Source: Paenibacillus popilliae ATCC 14706 | GTDB lineage: Bacteria; Bacillota; Bacilli; Paenibacillales; Paenibacillaceae | Length of the DNA stretch: 61,261 nucleotides | Assembly (NCBI RefSeq): GCF_000315235.1 | Contig: NZ_BALG01000289.1 | Coordinates: 1-61,261 of the forward strand | Reading direction: 5' to 3' | Made by a program: the position numbers and the translations under genes | Shown: one piece after another, positions 1-9,442 of the stretch | Layout of the letters: each line of letters starts with the position of its first letter | Numbering within the stretch: the first letter of the stretch is position 1 | Notes under the pieces: generated by a model | Seen by the model: the letters and a program-made list of their open reading frames with translations, nothing else | Told to the model about the DNA's origin: nothing | Database searches by the model: none

Positions 1-72
1 TCGGTTCGTTTGTAAGGGTACAAACATTTTACCGAGTTGGCGGCTTTTTTTCTATTCTTAAATTGTATTTTG

Positions 73-93
73 TTGGTTAATCAACAGGCCTGA
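73..93 (+). repeat. 21-bp repeat, left copy (inverted relative to 61168-61188)
   Basis: These 21 bases are the exact reverse complement of 61168-61188 at the other end of the window. Similarity stops sharply on both sides. The copy lies just upstream of an AT-rich frameshifted permease gene. A perfect 21-base match is unlikely by chance. It could be the end of a mobile element, a recombinase site or a genome-wide repeat; no recombinase gene is visible. Confidence 0.75.
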
Positions 94-151
94 AGTGCTA
101 GAATAAATTAACTAAAAACAATAACATTAATAAACTTGGGGATTTATATAT

Positions 152-1329
152 ATGAAAAATTTAATCTACTTTGTAAATAAATGTTCTATCTCTTTCTTTG
201 CTTACTTTGGCTCATTTGCTGTTGTATTACCTTTATCAGGCTTATATTTAAGTATGAATAACTTTAATGAGAGGGAAATAGGGCTTATTTTAGGGATTGC
301 GATATTATCGAGAATACTTGGACCACTTACTTTCCCTATATTGAGTTTCAAATCAAAGAATGTATTCCATGTTGTTTATTTTCAATGTATTCTACTTCTT
401 TCCAGCTCATTGTTAGGTGTGTTTTCAAGCGGGAAAGTGCTAACAACAATTGCATTGTCTTTGACAAATATTTTTTGGATATCGATACTCCCTAGTCTAG
501 AAACATTAGCATTAACAGTTTTAAAAGATAACATGGAAAAGTATTCGAAAATCAGAATGTGGGGAAGCGTAGGTTTTATCCTGATTTCCGTAACTCTGAG
601 TGAAATTATGATGAAAGCTGGTTCTAACTGGTTTTGGTATGTACTTATCCTGATGAATCTAACTTTGATTTTCTCCTTGAAAAGTTTGAACAACTTTGAA
701 GTTATTAGAGAATCTTCTTCAAAAATCAGTTCTCCTTTAATTGAAAAAAAGTTGATATTATACTTCATTGTGTTCTTCTTATTTGAGTTAAGTCATGCCC
801 CATACCATGGTTTTTTTCAATTCTATTGGTAAATGAAGGCTATTCAGGATTTGAGGTAGGCTCTCTTATCGCTTTGGCAGTAATTTGTGAAATAATCGCG
901 TTTGGGAAGGCATTTTTTCTACTGAATAAATACAGTACTGATAAATTACTAATCGCTTGCGCAGCTGCAGCTGCTCTAAGGTGGGTGATAATGGAACTGT
1001 TCACTTCGAACATTATTTTGATTATCTTTGCTCAATTGCTACATGCACTAACCTTTGCAGTTGTACATGTATGTTCTATGAAAGTAATAAGTGAGAATTT
1101 TGACGAAGCTACAATTGCCAGAAACCAAACAACATATACGCTGTTTACAATGGGCCTTGGTGCTGCGGCAGGTTCATATTTAGCAGGGCAACTTTGGAAT
1201 GCATCAGGAAATGAGATTAGTTCATTTATAAGTGTCGGGGCTTTTAGTTGCATTGTCATCATTGCAATAATGACTATCAAAGGAATTACCCAACATCGAC
1301 ATCCAAGGTCGAGAGATAAAGCATGTTGA
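152..1329 (+). pseudogene. MFS permease (MFS_1_like/HcaT type), frameshifted
   Basis: A roughly 390-residue major facilitator permease split over two frames. The 5' part (152-832) supplies the first half of the membrane segments. The 3' part is open from about 818 to 1329 and continues the fold: SHAPYHGFF joins naturally to LLVNEGYSGFEVGSL, the usual start of the second MFS half in this family. The break is at a run of seven Ts (811-817); an eighth T would restore one frame. An SD-like TTGGGGA lies 10 bases before the ATG. The gene is clearly AT-rich compared with the core genes, which suggests transfer. The break may be a real mutation, a slippage switch or a sequencing error. The substrate is unknown. 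The 3' end runs into an IS256 scrap. Confidence 0.75.
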
Positions 1330-1402
1330 GCAGCGCTTCATCCGAAGGGAAGATGCTCTTGCCTTTGGTCACCTTTATGAGCGGCTTTTTCTTGCCAGTG
1401 AT
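1289..1402 (-). pseudogene. IS256-family transposase fragment
   Basis: The minus strand encodes KVTKGKSIFPSDEALLNMLY followed by LSTLDV, which I recognise as part of the C-terminal region of one branch of IS256-family Mutator-type transposases. Only about 35 residues remain. There is no catalytic region and no terminal repeat. The fragment overlaps the last codons of the upstream permease, so the ancestral element probably inserted at or near that gene's 3' end and was then mostly lost. The identification is from memory of the family motif. Confidence 0.5.
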
Positions 1403-1528
1403 GACTACGTTGGGTAATAATGATGACGTAGTTCGTAAAGGTGATCTCCCTCCGTGAATAGGAAAGAACCAACTCATAACCTGTTAACACCTTTTCGAAA
1501 CCCATTTCTTATACAAGGAGTTCATGCG

Positions 1529-2959
1529 ATGTCAATATCACTGCCTGATGAATTGCCTCTGGCATATCAAGAACAGATGAAGCGCCAATTCGAAGCGGAC
1601 GGCGAGCCGTTCGAGCCTTTCCTCGACAGCTACAAGGAGCCTCGGACCTATGGCCTGCGCGTTCAACCCGGGAAATGGAGCCGGCATAAGACGGCCCGCC
1701 GGAATGCGGCCGCCCTCTTCGCGCTGGAGCCTGTCCCGTGGTGCTCGGAAGGATATTACTATGAAGAATCAGCCCGGCCCGGGAAGCATCCCTACCATCA
1801 TACGGGTTTGTATTACATTCAGGAACCGTCCGCCATGTCCGCCGCCGGGCTGCTCGATCCGCAGCCGGGCGAGTTCGTGCTGGATCTGGCTGCGGCTCCT
1901 GGAGGCAAGGCGACGCAGATCGCCGGGAGGATGAAGGGCGAAGGACTGCTTATCGCCAACGAGATCCATCCGCAGAGAGCCAAAATATTGGCTGAAAATA
2001 TGGAACGAATGGGCATCGTCAACTGCATCGTGACCCAGGCGGATCCGCATGCGTTGCCCGAGCGCTTCCCATACCGCTTCGATCGCATTATGCTGGACGC
2101 GCCCTGCTCGGGGGAAGGGATGTTCCGCAAAGATCCGGAAGCGGTTAAGGAATGGTCGCCCGAGCATGTGGAGGCATGCGCGCTCCGGCAGCAAGATATT
2201 ATCCGGGCGGCTGTCCGCATGCTTCGGCCGGGAGGAAGCCTCGTCTATTCTACCTGCACCTTCAATCGCCGGGAGAACGAGGACATTATCGCCTATTGGC
2301 TGAAGACGTATCCCGAATTCAAGCTGGTGCACATGGAACGGCTCTGGCCGCACCGCCATCGGGGCGAAGGTCATTTCGTCGCGCTCTTGAAGAAATCTCC
2401 CGCCGCGCCAGACTCGGCGGTCGGAGCGGCCATGGCGCAATCGGGCCGCCGCAGCGGCCGCAAGCGCAAAGCCTCTATCGGATCGAATGCGGCGGCAGCC
2501 GCCTTCAGGCAGTATGCCGAATGGGCCCGCGAGCATCTGCCCGGTCTGGAACTTCCGCCAGGGAGGCCGCTGCTATTCGGAGACGAGCTATACTACGTTC
2601 CCGATGCTCACCCTGGAGCGCGGACGCTGCTTGACGACGCTGCCGTATTTTCCGGGCTGCGCCTGCCTCGCCCCGGACTTCATCTCGCGCATATGCGCAA
2701 GAACCGAATCGAACCGGCCCATGCGCTGGCGATGGCCTGCGCCGCCGCAGATCAGGCCGCGCTCCGCTTCGACGCCGCCGCGGACGATCCGCGGATTGCC
2801 GCTTATCTGCGCGGCGAGCCGATCGCGTTGAACCCAGAACAAGGCGCCGCCCAAGGCTGGACTCTCGTCGCGGTCGACGGACTGCCGATGGGCTGGGGCA
2901 AAGCGTCGGACGGCATGATCAAAAACCATCTTCCCAAAGGCCTCCGCTCGCCCAGGTAA
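1529..2959 (+). CDS. rsmF: 16S rRNA (cytosine-C5) methyltransferase, RsmF/RsmB family
   Basis: S-adenosylmethionine-dependent Nol1/Nop2/Fmu-type RNA m5C methyltransferase of 476 residues, cytosolic. The SAM-binding loop DLAAAPGGKATQ lies near residue 120. The two catalytic cysteines are in DAPCSGEGMF and YSTCTFNRREN. The C-terminal part (from about residue 320) matches the extra RsmF domains that bind rRNA. An in-frame ATG exists further upstream at 1454, but AAGGAG at 1515-1520 sits 8 bases before the ATG at 1529, so I start there. Family knowledge: RsmF methylates a cytosine of 16S rRNA in E. coli; the exact target base here is inferred. Transcribed alone, converging on the next gene. Confidence 0.9.
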   Translation: MSISLPDELPLAYQEQMKRQFEADGEPFEPFLDSYKEPRTYGLRVQPGKWSRHKTARRNAAALFALEPVPWCSEGYYYEESARPGKHPYHHTGLYYIQEPSAMSAAGLLDPQPGEFVLDLAAAPGGKATQIAGRMKGEGLLIANEIHPQRAKILAENMERMGIVNCIVTQADPHALPERFPYRFDRIMLDAPCSGEGMFRKDPEAVKEWSPEHVEACALRQQDIIRAAVRMLRPGGSLVYSTCTFNRRENEDIIAYWLKTYPEFKLVHMERLWPHRHRGEGHFVALLKKSPAAPDSAVGAAMAQSGRRSGRKRKASIGSNAAAAAFRQYAEWAREHLPGLELPPGRPLLFGDELYYVPDAHPGARTLLDDAAVFSGLRLPRPGLHLAHMRKNRIEPAHALAMACAAADQAALRFDAAADDPRIAAYLRGEPIALNPEQGAAQGWTLVAVDGLPMGWGKASDGMIKNHLPKGLRSPR

Positions 2960-3061
2960 GCAAAGGCTTGTCTGTCGCTGTTTGGCATGCCGCCCATTAC
3001 GGTTCCTCTCGCCTTTGAGGGCCATTTGCTGTCTCGTCAAGCATGAACTCCCGCCCAACAC

Positions 3062-3127
3062 AAAAATACCGTTACCCTTTCAGCTTCAAATGCCCCTCGG
3101 GAGCTTTCTCACTGCAAGGGTAACGGT
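3062..3127 (-). terminator. Rho-independent terminator with its stem in coding sequence
   Basis: On the minus strand a 12-bp stem (arms 3116-3127 and about 3068-3079) is followed by a T run (3062-3066). The first arm lies inside the last codons of the hypothetical gene 3086-3710, and the stop codon lies in the long loop. Confidence 0.55.
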
Positions 3128-3710
3128 TACCCCTGCCCGTTGGACGCGGTCCACGATCAATTCGTCAATCATCTCATTATGGAACATCATCGTCAGATGG
3201 AGCGACTGCACCTGCTTGTCCTTCGCCAATTGACAGGCGAGCTCCTGGCCGATGCAGGCCCGATCGGCACCCGTTCCCGGCACCCGAAAATCAATATACC
3301 CGGACATTTCCAGCCCTTCGGTACTGATGGTTGCCTCTCCGACAGGCAGAGAGCCGTTCTGATCGCGGTAAATATCATAGAGCAGCGCGCTGCCGTCATC
3401 CCGCGCCAAAATCACGTGAATCCGATCGTCTTCCCCTTCTGTCCCGTCTTCCCCCTCCGGAGCAAGCTCCAACCTGTCGTCCGTACCGTTGCCGAGCGGT
3501 CCTGCTTGTCGCCCCGGTGGCTCCACCCGATATTCCGCGACGTCTTCATTCGTGATGATGCGCCCCACTCGTCCCGTCACGAACAAGACTTCCAGATCGA
3601 CGACGCCCAGTGCATTCGCCGTATGCCGGACATAGCGCTCAACCTGTTCCTCGATAGTGCTCCGGTGCCGCTCCTGCACATCGGTTCCGTCCAGGACGAA
3701 ATTGAATCAT
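3086..3710 (-). CDS. Unrecognised protein, frameshift near the start
   Basis: I do not recognise this protein. The main frame (3086-3679) encodes about 197 residues: a charged helical start (ERHRSTIEEQVERYVRH), a middle rich in Gly, Asp and Glu (ELAPEGEDGTEGEDDR), and a mixed alpha/beta-looking C-terminal half. No signal peptide or membrane segment is visible. A perfect SD (AAGGGAGG) sits 8 bases before ATG at 3710-3708, but that ATG is out of frame. Removing one T from the TTT at 3701-3699 would give MIQFVLDGTDVQERH and join the two. So either the gene carries a one-base insertion four codons in, or translation starts at GTG 3679. The downstream hairpin shares bases with its last codons. Confidence 0.55.
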
Positions 3711-3924
3711 ATGCGTGTCCTCCCTTACCATTTCCGGTATATCCGGTATACGATAAGGTTGCCCGTTCCTTGCCTTTACATTCCCCCAGCGGTGCTGGAT
3801 ATCCGTCCAATCGAAGCCGGATTCCGCTGCATATTCTGTGGGTGTCGGAACAAGGGGAGGACCGTCCCGGCGGCACATCCATCCCGCTGGTCCGCTTCAT
3901 CTCGAACAAGGGAGGAATTCTTCC

Positions 3925-4017
3925 ATGGGTGCAGGATTATGCCATTTCACATCGACAGGCGTCATTCTCGTATTGTTCATTTTGTTGGTCATCGTATCCC
4001 GGTCGCTCATCTACTAG
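3925..4017 (+). CDS. YjcZ-family small sporulation membrane peptide
   Basis: A 30-residue peptide with a GGGAGG SD about 8 bases before ATG. After a short head it carries one membrane segment, STGVILVLFILLVIVSRS. This Ser-Thr-Gly plus VLFILL plus IV pattern is typical of the YjcZ/YhdX-type peptides of Bacillus and Paenibacillus, whose expression is sporulation-linked. A closely related copy lies at 29090-29191. It sits alone, divergent from the unrecognised gene at 3086-3710 and convergent with the HAD gene. Its role is not known; insertion into a forespore or spore membrane is an inference from the family. Confidence 0.75.
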   Translation: MGAGLCHFTSTGVILVLFILLVIVSRSLIY

Positions 4018-4087
4018 AAGACCTGCTGGAACATGCAAGGCGGGGATTTCCCCGCCTCGTTCCGCATTATCCATCCATCGCGAAAGC

Positions 4088-4900
4088 CTAACGCGCTCCC
4101 GCTTCCAGACAATACTTGACAAGCGCATCATGCACGCCGTCTTCATTATTCGAGTTCGTGACTTCGTGTGCAGCCGCCTTCACCTCAATCGGCGCATTGT
4201 TCATCGCGATGCCCATGCCCGCAAATTGAAGCATCGACAGATCATTATAGTAATTGCCGATGGCGAGCACCTGCTCCGGGGCGATGCCGCGCTGCTCCGC
4301 CAGCTTCGCCAGCGCGCTGCCCTTGCTCGCGTCCTGGTGCATAATATCGATGAAATAATCGCCGGAGCGGATATAGTGCAATCGATGCTCCCACAGGCCC
4401 AATTCCGCCTCCACCCGATCCATGTCTTCTTGTTGCCCGCTTAGCGTCATTTTGACCGGCGCATCCTCCAGCGCATCCCAGCTTGGAAACTGCTTCGGCT
4501 TGAGTAGGAACTGCCCGTAGAGATCCAGCATCTCCGGCATCATCCTCGCCCGGTCATCCACATATAAATCGAACACCGTATTGATATCGAAATGAACCCC
4601 GTTCTTGCGGCAATATTGGATATACGGCTCCAGTTCTTGCGGCGGAATATCGAACCGGTGCAAAATGCGCGGGCCTTTCGATGCCACAGTGGCCGCTCCG
4701 TTATGCGTAATAACAACCCCCTCCAGCCCCAGCTCGTCCAAATAAGGCAGCGTGCTCTGCGGGCCGCGTCCGGTGCAGAGCACAATCTCCGATCCTTGCT
4801 CAGCTACACTGCGTATCGTAGCGGCCGTTCGCCCCGTAATCGCGTGATCGTCATTCAACAGCGTCCCGTCCATATCCAATGCAATCATTCGGTAAGTCAT
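4088..4900 (-). CDS. Cof-type HAD-IIB family phosphatase
   Basis: Cytosolic haloacid-dehalogenase hydrolase of 270 residues, the usual Cof length. Motif I is DMDGTLLND near the N-terminus (nucleophile Asp), motif II is LCTGR near residue 42, and motif IV is IGNYYNDLSM near residue 215. The first Asp of motif IV is Asn, a variant I recall from several Bacillus Cof proteins. The type-IIB cap lies between motifs II and III. These enzymes dephosphorylate sugar phosphates, nucleotides or cofactor phosphates; the substrate cannot be told from sequence. A GGGGAGAG SD precedes the ATG. It follows the pseudouridine synthase gene by 26 bases and is probably co-transcribed with it. Confidence 0.9.
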   Translation of the reverse strand: MTYRMIALDMDGTLLNDDHAITGRTAATIRSVAEQGSEIVLCTGRGPQSTLPYLDELGLEGVVITHNGAATVASKGPRILHRFDIPPQELEPYIQYCRKNGVHFDINTVFDLYVDDRARMMPEMLDLYGQFLLKPKQFPSWDALEDAPVKMTLSGQQEDMDRVEAELGLWEHRLHYIRSGDYFIDIMHQDASKGSALAKLAEQRGIAPEQVLAIGNYYNDLSMLQFAGMGIAMNNAPIEVKAAAHEVTNSNNEDGVHDALVKYCLEAGAR

Positions 4901-4926
4901 AGGTCTACTCTCCCCTTCTGTCGTTT

Positions 4927-5679
4927 TTACCCCTCATTCTGTCCCAAGCGCAAACGTTCTATCTCTTCCAGACTGCATTCGCGCCATTGTCCGGGCTTCA
5001 TCTGCGGGTCCAGTTCCAGCGTTCCCATCGAGAGACGCTTCAGATAGACGACCTTCTTGCCGACCGCGGCGAACATCCGCTTCACCTGATGGAATTTGCC
5101 CTCCGTAATCGTCAGCTCGATATCCGTCAAAACATTCCCTTCTCCATCCGTGCGGTGGCCGAGTATATTCAGCCGTCCCGGTGCCGTCACATAACCGTCA
5201 TCCAACGTTACGCCTGCGGCGAAGCTGGCGCCGTCCTCCGCGGTCACTGCGCCTGCCACATGAGCGAAGTAGGTCTTCGGGACATGCTTCTTCGGAGACA
5301 GCAGTTGATGGGCCAACTGCCCGTCGGTGCTGATCAGAAGCAATCCTTCCGTATCTTTATCGAGCCTGCCCACCGGGAATGGCTCGAAATGCCGCAACGA
5401 TGCCGGAAGCAAATCGAGAACCGTCCGCTCCCGCATATCCTCCGTCGCAGAGATGACGCCCTGCGGCTTGTTCATCATCACGTAAATATTTTCGCGATAT
5501 AGCACGATCTCATCGTCCAGCCGGACGATATCCTGTTCCGGATCAACCTGATGGCCGCTATCCTTCACGCTCTTGCCGTTGACGGATATCCGTCCCGCCT
5601 TGGCCCATTTTCTAATATGCGAACGGGAACCGCGGCCCATATGCACGAGCAGCTTATCGATCCGCATCATTGTGCCCAT
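4927..5679 (-). CDS. Pseudouridine synthase, RsuA/RluB/RluE family
   Basis: Protein of 250 residues that converts a specific rRNA uridine to pseudouridine. An N-terminal S4 RNA-binding domain (RIDKLLVHMGRGSR, residues about 5-65) is followed by the catalytic domain with VGRLDKDTEGLLLIS, whose first Asp is the catalytic residue. The frame is open further upstream, but GGAGGTGA lies 10 bases before ATG at 5679, so I start there. Whether it acts on 16S (RsuA) or 23S (RluB) rRNA cannot be settled from sequence. First gene of a two-gene unit with the HAD phosphatase. Confidence 0.87.
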   Translation of the reverse strand: MGTMMRIDKLLVHMGRGSRSHIRKWAKAGRISVNGKSVKDSGHQVDPEQDIVRLDDEIVLYRENIYVMMNKPQGVISATEDMRERTVLDLLPASLRHFEPFPVGRLDKDTEGLLLISTDGQLAHQLLSPKKHVPKTYFAHVAGAVTAEDGASFAAGVTLDDGYVTAPGRLNILGHRTDGEGNVLTDIELTITEGKFHQVKRMFAAVGKKVVYLKRLSMGTLELDPQMKPGQWRECSLEEIERLRLGQNEG

Positions 5680-5961
5680 GATGACAGGGTCACCTCCTCT
5701 GCCTGATGCCGTTCTTGTCCCTGCGGAGCGCATAGCCCTGATGCAGAACACGTCCTTATCAGCATACCATGTTGTTATCCGTTTTGGAAAAGAAACCAAC
5801 AATGAAGGGTTGCTTCCCGTTTTTCCCGTCTATCCTCGCAGAAGACCTTACAATATTGTCATGTATTCCGCAACAAGGAAACTTTATTGTACAATATTCG
5901 TATGAAAACTTTGTTTTCACGATCATCCGGGACAACAGCTATGAGAGAGAGGAGGAGACGG

Positions 5962-6687
5962 ATGTTACGTGTTGAAAATCTATCGCATGCCTTCAAGAAC
6001 GGGCCGGAGACGACCCAGGTGCTGCACTCGGTATCGTTCCGTGTACAGCGCGGAGAGATGGTTGCCCTGCTTGGGAGCTCCGGCTCCGGCAAATCAACCC
6101 TGCTGAATCTGATGGCAGGTCTGATGAAGCCGACGGAAGGCAGCATATATATCGCCGATCAGAATATCGTCACGATGAATGAGAACCAGTTGGCCGAATT
6201 CCGGCGCGGTCATATCGGCTTTATTTTTCAAGCCTATGAGCTGATCGCGAATCTCACCGTACGGGAGAACGTGGAGCTGCCGCTCATCTTTCAAGGCGTC
6301 GCCCCTTCAGAGCGGAAGGCCAAGGCAGTGCGCCTGTTGGAGCAGGTCGGTCTTCCCGACAAGTCTGAACTGTTCACGTCCCAGCTCTCGGGGGGACAGC
6401 AGCAGCGGGTCAGCATCGCCCGTTCGCTTATCACCGATCCGTCCGTTATTTTTGCCGACGAGCCGACGGGGAACCTGGATACGCGCACCGAGGAGGAGAT
6501 TATTGCGATTTTGAAGCAGTTGAACAAGACAATGAATACGACATTCATCATTGTGACCCACGAACAGGAAGTGGCTGCCCAGACGAAGCGCATTCTTACG
6601 CTGAGGGACGGCCATCTGCACGATGACAGCCCCGCTCCAGAGCAAGCTCGGGAAGAAGCGGTCCTGTCTGGAGGTGAGAACCGTTGA
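5962..6687 (+). CDS. ABC transporter ATP-binding protein, MacB/LolD type
   Basis: ATPase subunit of 241 residues. Walker [11 protein letters not shown] (about residue 38), Q-loop in FIFQAYEL, signature [10 protein letters not shown], Walker [13 protein letters not shown] and switch His in VTHEQE are all present. The DEPTGNLD form is typical of the MacB/LolD/FtsE class. Several in-frame ATGs exist upstream; GAGAGGAGGAG a few bases before ATG 5962 fits best. It overlaps the permease gene by four bases and an adaptor follows, giving the Gram-positive version of a MacAB-like system. Such systems export peptides or antibiotics or act in envelope stress; the substrate here is unknown. Confidence 0.92.
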   Translation: MLRVENLSHAFKNGPETTQVLHSVSFRVQRGEMVALLGSSGSGKSTLLNLMAGLMKPTEGSIYIADQNIVTMNENQLAEFRRGHIGFIFQAYELIANLTVRENVELPLIFQGVAPSERKAKAVRLLEQVGLPDKSELFTSQLSGGQQQRVSIARSLITDPSVIFADEPTGNLDTRTEEEIIAILKQLNKTMNTTFIIVTHEQEVAAQTKRILTLRDGHLHDDSPAPEQAREEAVLSGGENR

Positions 6688-8048
6688 GAATCAGTGACTA
6701 TATCCGGCTGTCCTGGGATCAGTTGAAGCGGCGCAAGGTGGTCACCGCATTGTGCGCTATCGGTATCTCCATTGGCTGCGCTTCGATCGTCGTCGCGATG
6801 AGCGTCGGGGAGTCGGCCCAGGTGTACGTGGAGAACCAATTGAATTCCTTTTTGAAAATGGACGAGATCAGCGTCTCTCCGGACAAGGGATTATCGGATG
6901 CGAGCGCAAGCAAATCCGATAACAGCGAAGCCGTGGAACGCGGGCAGATTACCCAGCAGAAGCTGGGGGTCATCCGCAATATTCCGCACGTCAAGGCAGT
7001 AGCAGCTTTTCAGCAGCTCGGTTATATGCAGATGCAGACGGCCGATGAGCACAAGTCCAACCTGGCGATTATCGGCACCGACCTGAATGCGCTGGCCGAC
7101 TTCGGCTATGAATTTATGCAGGGCACGGCTTCCGATCTGACGGGAACCGTCATTCTGAGTTACGGGGCCACCCTCGGACTCGTCGACGAAGAGACAATGG
7201 ACAAGCTCAAGAAGCAGGTGGACGAGAACCCGTTCGACGATGCGTTAAGAAAGCAATACCGCACACTGAGCCTTACGCCAAGCCCGCTCTATCAGAGCCA
7301 GATCCAGCTGCTCCCGATCGGAGAGGACAACAACCGGACGTTGGCTAGTTCACCGCTGCGCGTGTCCGCCGTGCTCAAGAAGCCGACCGGCAGCACGGAT
7401 GACATGCTCATAATGGACAAGACAGCGTATGTCTCACTGGAGACCGCCGAATGGTTGCAGCAAGAGCTGGAGTTAGAAGGAGAGTCCGTCCCTAAGCCAG
7501 GTACATACAATTCGCTGACCGTCAAGGTTGACGATCAAAAGAATGTGGACTACGTCGAAAAGCAAATTAAAAAGCTTGTCCTGAACACAAGCACAAACCT
7601 TAACCAGATAGAGCAGTTAAAGGAGCAGTTCGCGATCGTGCGCACGATTGCCCTCGGCATCGGCTTGTTCGTCCTGTTCATCGCTTCCATCTCCATCGTC
7701 GTCGCCATGACGATGTCAACGTATCAGCGCCGCCGGCAAATCGGAATTATGAAGGTGCTGGGTGCCAACTTGAAGCAGATCCGCAATATGTTTATCATCG
7801 AAGCGGCGCTGCTCGGCCTGGTCGGCGGCCTGGTCGGCATTATGCTGTCTTATTGGATCGTTTGGGCGATCAACGGGGCGGCCGCAGGCAACATGTCGGA
7901 TGGCGGCGGAGAGCCGATTATTTTTATTTCGTCCAACTTAATTCCGATCGGCATCGCCTTCGCTATTCTAACCGGGGTCATTTCGGGCCTCTATCCAGCG
8001 ATTAGCGCATCGCGCACCGATGCGCTGACGGCCATCAAGCGCGATTGA
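6684..8048 (+). CDS. FtsX/MacB-like ABC transporter permease
   Basis: Protein of 454 residues with the MacB fold: one N-terminal membrane segment (about 18-40), a large extracytoplasmic domain (about 45-310), then three C-terminal segments (about 318-345, 370-395 and 415-440) of the FtsX type. The conserved stretch [15 protein letters not shown] is the coupling helix that contacts the ATPase. It starts at TTG 6684, which overlaps the TGA of the ATPase gene (6685-6687); the SD GAGGTGAG lies just before. This overlap implies translational coupling. Works with the ATPase before it and the HlyD-type adaptor after it. Confidence 0.9.
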   Translation: MRISDYIRLSWDQLKRRKVVTALCAIGISIGCASIVVAMSVGESAQVYVENQLNSFLKMDEISVSPDKGLSDASASKSDNSEAVERGQITQQKLGVIRNIPHVKAVAAFQQLGYMQMQTADEHKSNLAIIGTDLNALADFGYEFMQGTASDLTGTVILSYGATLGLVDEETMDKLKKQVDENPFDDALRKQYRTLSLTPSPLYQSQIQLLPIGEDNNRTLASSPLRVSAVLKKPTGSTDDMLIMDKTAYVSLETAEWLQQELELEGESVPKPGTYNSLTVKVDDQKNVDYVEKQIKKLVLNTSTNLNQIEQLKEQFAIVRTIALGIGLFVLFIASISIVVAMTMSTYQRRRQIGIMKVLGANLKQIRNMFIIEAALLGLVGGLVGIMLSYWIVWAINGAAAGNMSDGGGEPIIFISSNLIPIGIAFAILTGVISGLYPAISASRTDALTAIKRD

Positions 8049-8092
8049 TCGCAATCGCACCACAACTTAGACTAAGGAGGCTCGCTCACCGG

Positions 8093-9175
8093 ATGAAGAA
8101 AAAAATCAAATGGGCTATCATCATTCTCGTACTCGCCGGAATCAGCTACGGACTCTATTCGTTCGGCAATCCTCCCACCCAGGAGAATACAATGGAGAAC
8201 AATGACGCTATCACCTTCTCCGTGACGAAAGAAACGCTAGTAAACAGTATCGAAGTCAAAGGGAAGTCCAGCTATGAGCAGGAAACGTTCGTGAACGCGC
8301 CGTTCGGCGCGGAAGTAAGACAGTGGGACGTGAAAGACGGCCAGCAAATAAAAAAAGGAGACGTCCTGTTCCAGCTCGACGCGACCGCCCTGCAAAATGA
8401 AATTGCGCAGTCGCAAGCGACAATTAAGCAACAGCGCCTCGAGATGAAACTGACGGAAGTCCAGAGCACGCTTGGACAAGAGGATCAAGCGCTTGGCGCA
8501 ACAGAGGCGGATCGCAAAAAAGAATTCGTGCAGCGGGAAGTCAATAAGCTGAAAGCGGAATTAAGCGAAGTCACGCTAGAGATCCAAGAGCGGGACATTG
8601 CGGACAAGCAGAAGAAGCTGAATGAAGCAAACTATCAGGCGCCGGCGTCCGGCATCTTCCTGTTCGAGGATCCGAACAAAATTCCTTCCCAGGTGAACAG
8701 CAATGACCGCCTCGGTAAGATCGTCGATCTGAACAAGCTCCAGTTCGTCTCGCTTGTCGGAGAGCAGGATGTATTCCGCATCGCTGAAGGAATGCCAGTC
8801 GAAGTCAAAATCAACGCGCTGAAGCAGGTCAAGCTGACAGGGAAGGTCATCAAAGTATCCAAATTCGCCAAGGCGAGCACCGATCAGCAATATACGAATC
8901 AGGCCGCTCAATTCGAGGTGATTATCGGGCTGGAGCCGAACAAGCAGCTTATCGCCGGACTAAGCCTAACCGGCCAGATCGAGACCGAGCGCAAAGAAAA
9001 TGTGATCGTCGTGCCTACCGTGGCCGTGTTGCGCGAGAAGGACCAGTATTATGTCTTCCTCGACAAGGGCAACGGACAGGTAGAACGGAGAGATATCAAG
9101 ATTGGATTGGAAACTTCGGAAAAAACGGAAGTGCTGGAGGGTTTGAAGGAAGGCGATCAAGTCGTCCTGCAATAG
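8093..9175 (+). CDS. HlyD/RND-type efflux adaptor subunit
   Basis: Periplasmic-adaptor-like protein of 360 residues anchored by one N-terminal membrane helix (about 5-23). After it come a barrel-sandwich half, a long alpha-helical hairpin (about 95-175, rich in Gln, Lys and Glu), the second sandwich half and a beta-barrel, ending in the membrane-proximal domain (VVVPTVAVLREKDQYYVF region). The SD TAAGGAGG precedes ATG 8093; the frame is open back to 8045, but this start is better supported. Third gene of the ABC operon, 44 bases after the permease. In Gram-positives such adaptors extend the transporter into the wall space; no outer-membrane channel is expected. Confidence 0.88.
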   Translation: MKKKIKWAIIILVLAGISYGLYSFGNPPTQENTMENNDAITFSVTKETLVNSIEVKGKSSYEQETFVNAPFGAEVRQWDVKDGQQIKKGDVLFQLDATALQNEIAQSQATIKQQRLEMKLTEVQSTLGQEDQALGATEADRKKEFVQREVNKLKAELSEVTLEIQERDIADKQKKLNEANYQAPASGIFLFEDPNKIPSQVNSNDRLGKIVDLNKLQFVSLVGEQDVFRIAEGMPVEVKINALKQVKLTGKVIKVSKFAKASTDQQYTNQAAQFEVIIGLEPNKQLIAGLSLTGQIETERKENVIVVPTVAVLREKDQYYVFLDKGNGQVERRDIKIGLETSEKTEVLEGLKEGDQVVLQ

Positions 9176-9190
9176 CAGCCTGCCATAGCA

Positions 9191-9227
9191 AGAGCTCCCG
9201 GCATGAATGAATCATGCCGGGAGCTCT
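9191..9227 (+). terminator. Hairpin after the ABC operon
   Basis: A perfect 16-bp stem (9191-9206 with 9212-9227) and a 5-base loop lie 15 bases after the adaptor stop codon, between convergent genes. The T-rich tail is weak (TTCCGCTTCC), so it may work as a bidirectional or RNA-stabilising hairpin. The remaining bases to 9442 show no gene. Confidence 0.7.
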
Positions 9228-9442
9228 TCCGCTTCCTGCCGAGGCATGTCACGCCTTGACAAAATTTAATTTCATAATCATACCCGAAAATCCTCTTGTG
9301 TGTAGTACGAATTATTTTCATTTTGGAATGCCCCTGAATCATCAATGGGAATATGATTCTTGTATAAAACCGACAATATCCATTCATTTGAACGAGCTTC
9401 TAATCAAAACTTCTATCCAAATCGCTATCGCCGCCCAGCTGC

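Noticed and set aside
3830-3837. CATATTCT resembling a sigma-E -10 element upstream of the first YjcZ gene
   Set aside because: No -35 partner at the right distance, and an 8-base match is too weak on its own.
3140-4444. 434-codon open frame on the plus strand
   Set aside because: It runs antisense through the HAD gene and the unrecognised minus gene, has no SD or domain, and arises from GC-rich codon bias on the other strand.
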